Made by a program: the position numbers and the translations under genes
Notes under the pieces: generated by a model
What the model saw: the letters and a program-made list of their open reading frames with translations, nothing else
What the model was told of the DNA's origin: nothing
Database searches by the model: none
Shown: positions 58,488 to 64,000 of the stretch, one piece after another
How positions within the stretch are numbered: the first letter of the stretch is position 1
How the letters are laid out: every line of letters starts with the position of its first letter
DNA from: Allium sativum
Lineage: Eukaryota; Streptophyta; Magnoliopsida; Asparagales; Amaryllidaceae
Assembly: GCA_030737875.1 (NCBI GenBank)
Contig: CM060912.1
Coordinates: 126,572,493 to 126,636,492 of the forward strand
Length of the DNA stretch: 64,000 nt
Direction: 5' to 3'

Positions 58488-61400
58488 CTATCTAAAGGTC
58501 GAAAATAATATGGATAAGACATACTCTATTGACAGAAACAAGCACTGATAAAACTTAGGAAAAGGAGTTAAGAACATACCCTCAAAAAGAAAAGGGTATG
58601 CAACACGAATCTTGTCTTCGATCTCCCTAGTTGCATCTTCTGGGTTATCTCCCCATTGAACCTTTAGCAACTTGATCTCCTTATTATGAAGCTTCTTAAC
58701 TTCTGACCCAAGAATACGGGTAAGATTCGTCTGACTGACGCCTCCCGTTCCACTTCGACTTCTTACAACATACTCGGCTCAACAACTTCTACGGTGTCAT
58801 GTAGGCATTTCCGCGGATGAGAAACGTGTAAAACGTCATGAACACCGAATAGATTTTCTGGGAGCTTTACTCGGTAGGCCATTTGGCCAATTCTCTCTGT
58901 TATGGGAAATGGTCCCACAAACCTAGGTGCTAACTTCCCTACTGATCCGAAGCGAACCACATTCCTTAAAGGTGATACTTTGATAAAAACCAAGTCTCCC
59001 ACTTCGAATTCAGTGTCAGTCCTACTCTTGTCTACATAGGACTTCTGCCGGTCTTGAGCTGTCTTCATCCGCCATCGAATAGGGTCAATCTTTTCAGATG
59101 TTTCCCTAACCATATCTGGTCCAAGTAATAATCTTTCTGTAGATTCCCACCAACAAGATGGCGATCTACAGGGTTTCCCGTACAATGCTTCGAAGGGGGC
59201 CATGCCGATGCTAGCTTGAAAACTGTTATTATAGGCAAACTCTACTAAAGGAAGATGCTCTTCCCAAGTCCCTCCGAAGTCTAGGATACACAGTCTTAAA
59301 GATCTTCAAGAATTCTGTTCACCTTCTCCGTCTGCCTATTGGTTTAAGGATGATAAGCGGTGCTCAAACATAACTGTATACCTAATGCTTCTTGTAGACT
59401 CCTCCAAAATTCGCTGGTAAATATGGAGTCACGATCGCTCACGATGCTGGAAGGTACTCCATGAAGACGAACTATCTCATGGACATAAATTGTTGCCAAC
59501 CATGATGTCGTCCTCTTACTCTTAACTGGAATAAAGTGAGAGCTCTTAGTGAGTCTATTTACTACCACCCAAGTACTGATATTACCCTTTTTCGACCTAG
59601 GAAAACCATCAATGAAATCCGTTGAGACGATCTCCCATTTCCACTGCGGAACCTCCAACGAATGACGTAATCCACCAGGCTTCTTTTGCTCAGCTTTGAC
59701 TTGCTGGCAAACTAAACATTGAGAAACCAATTCGGCCACATCTTTCTTCATCCTAGCCCAAAAGAAAACCCTCTTCATGTCTCTATACATCTTGTTACCA
59801 CCTGGATGAATAGTCATCTTAGAATGGTGGGCTTCTTCTAGGACTGCCTTTATCAAGCTTCCATTTTGAGGAATACAAAGCCTTCCATCTCGTCGCAACC
59901 ATCCCTTTTCATCTATGGCATATCTACTGAGGTGACTAGAAGTCTCTCATCTTTTGAGCTTATCCATGATGTCTAGAATTTGTGGGACACCTTGTTGCGA
60001 AGCTCCTATCCGATCCATAAGGGTCGGTCGTAACTCCAAGGATGCAAACAAATCAGGAAAAACCTCTATGGAGGGTCTAAAATCAAAAACTGATATGAAC
60101 TCCAAGCTCTTCCTCTCCACGGACTCAAGGTCATCCTCTGCCTACTTAGTGCGTCTGCCACCATATTACCCTTGCCAAGTGTATCAGCAATCTCAAAATC
60201 ATATGAAGCTAAGAACTCCATCCTCCGTTGTTGCCTTAAGTTGAGATCCTTATGTGAGAATAGATATTTGAGAGATTTATGATCGGTGTATAACTCGAAC
60301 TTCTCCCCAAGTAAATAATGACGCCGTGACTTTAACACGAATACTATGGCAGCTAGCTCTAGATCATGGGTATGGTAGTTCTTATCATGAACTCTCAACT
60401 ATCTACCCTCATAACATATTACTTTCCCTTCTTGCATCAGAACCGCACCAAGCCCTGTACCACACGCATCAGTCTAAACAGTAAACACTTTACTTCCATC
60501 AGGCAAGGTCAAGACTGGGGCTGTTGTCAGAGCCCTTTTCAGTCGTTAGAAAGCACCGTCACAGTCTATGTCCCATGAGAATGCCAAATTCTTCTTTGTT
60601 AGCCTGGTGAGAGTGGCTGATATCTTTGCGAAGTCCTTAATGAACTTCCTGTAATAACCTGCCAACCCAAGAAAGCTTCTCACCTCGGTTGCATTTTTAG
60701 GAATCCGCCAATCTTGCACTGCAACCACCTTGACGGGATCTATAGCTATCCCTTCTTTGGAGACTACATGCCCAAAGAATCTCACCTCTTTACTCCAAAA
60801 ATGGCATTTGGAGAACTTTGCCTTAAGCTGATGGTCACGGAGAGGTTTCAAAAATTCTCTCAAATGTTGAGCATGCTCTTCTTCATTCTTGGAGAAGATC
60901 AAAATATCATCAACAAAGACTACTACAAATTTGTTTAGGAACTCCCGAAACACCCTACTCATCAAATCAACAAAATAGGCGGGGGCATTTTTCAATCCAA
61001 AAGGCATAACTAGCCATTCAAAGAAACCATCCGGAGTTCTGAAAGAAGTCTTATCTATGTTGTCCTCAGCCATCTTCAACTGATGGAACCTTGTAGCCAA
61101 GTCCAACTGAGAAAAACCGAGGCACCAACAAGCTGATCAAATAAATCATCAATCCTCGGAAGTGGGTGCCTATTCTTCTTGGTGAGCTTATTCAATTCTC
61201 TATAGTCAACACACAAATGAAGTGAACCATCCACTTCAGTTGCAAATACTACTGGAGCACCCCATTCCGATATGCTTCGTCTGATAAACCCTTTCTAAAG
61301 TAGCTCCCCTACTTGCTTACTCAGCCCCCTCCTTTCCCATGGAGCCATGTGGCGTACTGGCAATGCAACTGGCTTTGCATTGTCCACCAGGTATATGCGG

Positions 61401-61954
61401 AAGTCAATCTCGTGCTGTGGAGGTAAACCCTATACCTCTACAAAAACATCGGAATAATCTCGAACCACTAGAACAGATTGCAAATCATCTATGGATGCAT
61501 CTAGAGATTCTAGGAAGCTAAGCATAACAGACCCTTGGGGATCACAAGAAACTTCGAGGGCCTTCCCATGACAAGTCATGAGTCTAACAACCCTCTTCTC
61601 ACAACCTAGAATGGCCCCATACGTGGTAAGCCAATCCATTCCTAGAATCAACCTATAGCCCATAAAACCGAGCACATACGCGTCGCATTCAAACTCGACG
61701 CCTAACACAGATATTTTCATACCCCGACAAATCATCGATAAATGAGCCAAACCATTAATGTGGTTTGAAACAACTACGGGATCTGCTACCATACTAGTAA
61801 TTAAGTGCAGAGATTCAACCACAGAACTAGATATAAACGAGTGTGAAGCACCAGAATCAAAAAGTGTTCTAACTGGATGGTTCGAAAGAGAAACTAAACT
61901 TTCTACGGAAATTTTTCTGCCTCTTTCAAGAGCATTGATCGCGAGAGCATGCAC
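58488..61954 (-). pseudogene. Gypsy-C protease-RT-RNase H-integrase pseudogene
   Basis: Read on the minus strand. Protease FDSGASHSF to LGMDWLTTYG is at 61430-61954. A damaged RT start is at 61107-61430. RT with [15 protein letters not shown] and FVDDILIFS is at 60546-61106. RNase H with an intact first Asp (TDACGTGLG, near 60460) continues at 60066-60398 ([20 protein letters not shown]). Integrase with the HHCC finger and the two Asp ([17 protein letters not shown]) is at 59344-59898. A stop replaces the Gln before TNRQTEKVN. The integrase C terminus is at 58763-59203 and a chromodomain-like VQWGDNPEDATREIE at 58590-58670. All enzymes are identifiable, but no complete frame survives. Similarity to Gypsy-B is strong throughout, so both belong to the same broad lineage. 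Confidence 0.9.
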
Positions 61955-62930
61955 CTGCCCTCCAGAAGTCCCTGCTCTTTGACCTTATCCCTGCGATCCC
62001 TGTTTCTTCGGGCAGTCTTTGGAGAAGTGTCCGACCTCTCCACTATTAAAGCAATTGGCCTTCCTTCTCTTACAATCTTTGATCAAGTGACCCTCCTTCC
62101 CACAATTGTGACATTTCCTCTTATCCTTGCCTTTATCATCTTTCCCTCCTTTCTTCTGTTGTTATTGCTGCCCCTTCTTGGGCCACACCTTCTTATTCTG
62201 CGATGTCCCCTCAGCTTTTGTTTCCTTCTTTTCTCCCTTGTCCTCCTTATGCATTAGGGCTATATCAACAAGCTTTTCAAAGGTGGCCCCCATTGGAATA
62301 CGGGACATAGCTAAACCATATAGAGGCTCATTCAGCCCCTTATCAAACCGCAAAGCCTTATTATGCAGTGTATCCACCAACTCTAACCCGAACCTTACCA
62401 GCTGGTTGAACTTGTTCACATACTCCTTTACCATCAAATTTCCTTGTCTAAGTGCTAAGAACCTCTCCATCTGTATGCTCCTCTCAGCTTGGGAAAGAAA
62501 TTTCATTTCGAACCTCTATCAAAAATCTTCCTAAGTTTCCACCGGACGTCCAACTTGGGTGATTTCCCACCAAAATGACGCTTCGTCCTTTAACAGTCAA
62601 GCAACTAACTGAAATTTTCTTCGGTCTGCCACTTCAAAGATTACGAACAAGCCTCGGTCTCCTTAAGCCAATTCTGAGTTTCTACGAATGTCTCGTTCCC
62701 TTGGAATGGCCTTCCTCCTATAGCTCGGAAGTCTTTGCAGATCTTGGCAAAGTTGTCAGCTCTTGGAAGGGGAGGAGGAGGAATGACTGGTGCAGCTGGG
62801 GGAGGAACATCTCTTTAGCCTTCGGCCGGCACCGTGGCGTCCAAATACCTACGGAACCATCCAGGTATTGTGATGCGCTCTGGAATATTAGGGATGTTTT
62901 GTTCCCCGGACATGCTGAAAAAGGGAAAAG
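61955..62930 (-). pseudogene. Gypsy-C gag pseudogene
   Basis: Starts near 62915 (MSGEQNIPNIPERI). The capsid domain is broken by stops and a shift around 62500-62820 and continues open at 62162-62506 (VKEYVNKFNQLVRFG, ALRFDKGLNEPLYGL). Two zinc knuckles follow near 62020-62115; in the second one the second cysteine is serine (CFNSGEVGHFSKDC). The leader at 62930-63075 matches that of Gypsy-A. Confidence 0.85.
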
Positions 62931-63077
62931 GAAGAAATTTAGATAAAGGACCGAAGGATAGTATATATGGCATTTTGGGGAATGTATTTCAAAACAGACT
63001 TTTCTTTTGAAAATGCTTTCTTTTAATACCTTTTTAAAAATAATTTCCAAAAACTTTTATCTAATCTGGTAACCTTC

Positions 63078-63090
63078 AGTCTGATACAAA
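63078..63090 (-). other. Gypsy-C primer-binding site (degenerate tRNA-Met type)
   Basis: The complement reads tttgtatcagac next to the LTR, two mismatches from tttggtatcagag, the tRNA-Met type used by Gypsy-A and Gypsy-B. Confidence 0.75.
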
Positions 63091-63091
63091 G

Positions 63092-64000
63092 TGTGACACC
63101 CCACATCCGTTAATGCCACTCACTAAGGGAGTGCATTAAGTTTCGTGAAGCGCTATAGGTAAACAAACACAGAATAATTACAAGACAGATATAAATAAGG
63201 CAGCAGCGGAAAATTTAAATTTTTATTTCAAACATAAAGTATAATACCGTGGTCCACAATTTCATAAGTCACAAAAACCATTACAATAAAATAACTTTTG
63301 TCTTGCACCATCAGAGTACATAAGTAAATAAAAAGCATAATTTTCCCCAATTAAAAGAGCTAAGCCAGAGTAGAGACAAGAACTTGAGCCATACTTCAGA
63401 AGTAGCTCCTAGCAAGATGATATCTGAGTCCTGATTAAGTCTGAGTGTTTACTCCCTGAGAACCTGGGGGGAACGGAAGAAAGAAGGAGAAACAACAGGG
63501 TCAGACATAAAGTCTGGCGAGTCTAGTTACTTTTAGCCAGTAGATAAATAAAAGCAACATGATAGGCATATAAAGTGGATAAGAGAGAGATTACTACATA
63601 AATGGCAGATGTGACAAGGTAAGCAAGATAAGGTGTATGTGCCTCACTAATGATTACTCTGCACTATTACTAGTATAACTGAAATGAGATGATCCCTTCC
63701 ACTATAAGTTGGTAGGACTTAGGGCATACGTCCGAGTGTACCCTAACCACTACCCTAATCGATCGGCTCCTTACTCCGTAGATATCCTGTGCTGGCCCCA
63801 TATTAGGAGGTATCACTTCCTAAAGTGGCAATCCAAGATGTGCACAACCATATCTACTAGTGTCACAGTCGTCTTAGCCCCCTCTGCCCGGCCCATGCAC
63901 GCACATGTCCCTGGTCGGTTTGCACCTCCCACACCGTCTGTCTCACTTGGATCTCTTACAATCACTCAGTAAGCGTGCCCCTTCTTCGCCTAGTACGAAG
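63092..64000 (-). repeat. Gypsy-C 5' LTR, partial
   Basis: The first 909 bp of the right LTR, matching 55136-56060. The promoter part lies beyond the window. Confidence 0.92.

Larger units (their letters stand above)
55136..64000 (-). mobile_element. Gypsy-C, decayed Ty3/Gypsy element, 5' LTR cut by window end
   Basis: The left LTR (55136-58017) and the start of the right LTR (63092 onward) both begin tgt(a/g)acacccca on the + strand. The interior of 5074 bp holds gag, protease, RT, RNase H, integrase and a chromodomain-like tail on the minus strand, broken by many stops and shifts. LTR termini, leader and 3' untranslated region match Gypsy-A. The left flanking five bases are agaaa; the right flank is outside the window. 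LTR differences are frequent, so it is older than Gypsy-B. Confidence 0.92.

Overview
This is nuclear DNA from a flowering plant, probably a eudicot, although nothing in the window fixes the species. The evidence is plant-type LTR retrotransposons primed by initiator tRNA-Met, three En/Spm-CACTA DNA transposons, plant-like gene fragments (F-box-associated-like, receptor-kinase, BUB3-like, PRP4-like) and AT-rich introns. I see no clearly intact host gene and no tRNA or rRNA gene. Nearly every long open frame is a transposon gene or a fragment caught in one. Element boundaries below were read directly from terminal sequences and target-site duplications (TSDs).

Layout. 1-2.8 kb: gene-free AT-rich DNA ending in a hAT-like terminus. 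2.8-4.6 kb: two tandem copies of an F-box-associated-like sequence, the first truncated, the second an open frame of 280 codons. 4.75-7.57 kb: an internally deleted Copia element (TSD gaaat). 7.638-36.984 kb: CACTA-1 (TSD cat), whose transposase gene is split by two Gypsy elements. Gypsy-A (8.675-19.755 kb, + strand, TSD gggaa) has lost its polymerase genes, has 3.6-5.1 kb LTRs, and carries a solo LTR of another family (TSD ctatg) inside its 5' LTR. Gypsy-B (21.799-32.033 kb, - strand, TSD gtatc) is young and nearly complete. 37.730-46.520 kb: CACTA-2 (TSD ttt), without a recognisable transposase but with the 3' end of a receptor-like kinase. 46.652-50.748 kb: CACTA-3 (TSD tgg), which carries a BUB3-like gene copy with introns followed by a PRP4-like WD40 fragment, and which sits after codon 4 of a short host frame. 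53.5-55.1 kb: a hairpin and a decayed NAM-associated-type gene. 55.136 kb to the end: Gypsy-C (- strand), decayed, with its 5' LTR cut by the window edge.

How the parts relate. CACTA-1 encodes TNPD-like (transposase-associated, Transposase_21, DUF4218, DUF4216) and TNPA-like (Transposase_24) products, now pseudogenes. Removing the two Gypsy insertions and one copy of each TSD gives an element of about 8.0 kb whose protein reads directly across both junctions. Gypsy-A and Gypsy-C share LTR termini, leader and 3' untranslated region, so A is a coding-deleted derivative of a C-like element. Gypsy-B has nearly identical LTRs but carries a protease frameshift and an Asp-to-Gly change at the first RNase H catalytic position.

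The observations most worth following are the gene capture in CACTA-3, the kinase fragment in CACTA-2 and a 209-bp near-perfect palindrome in CACTA-1.
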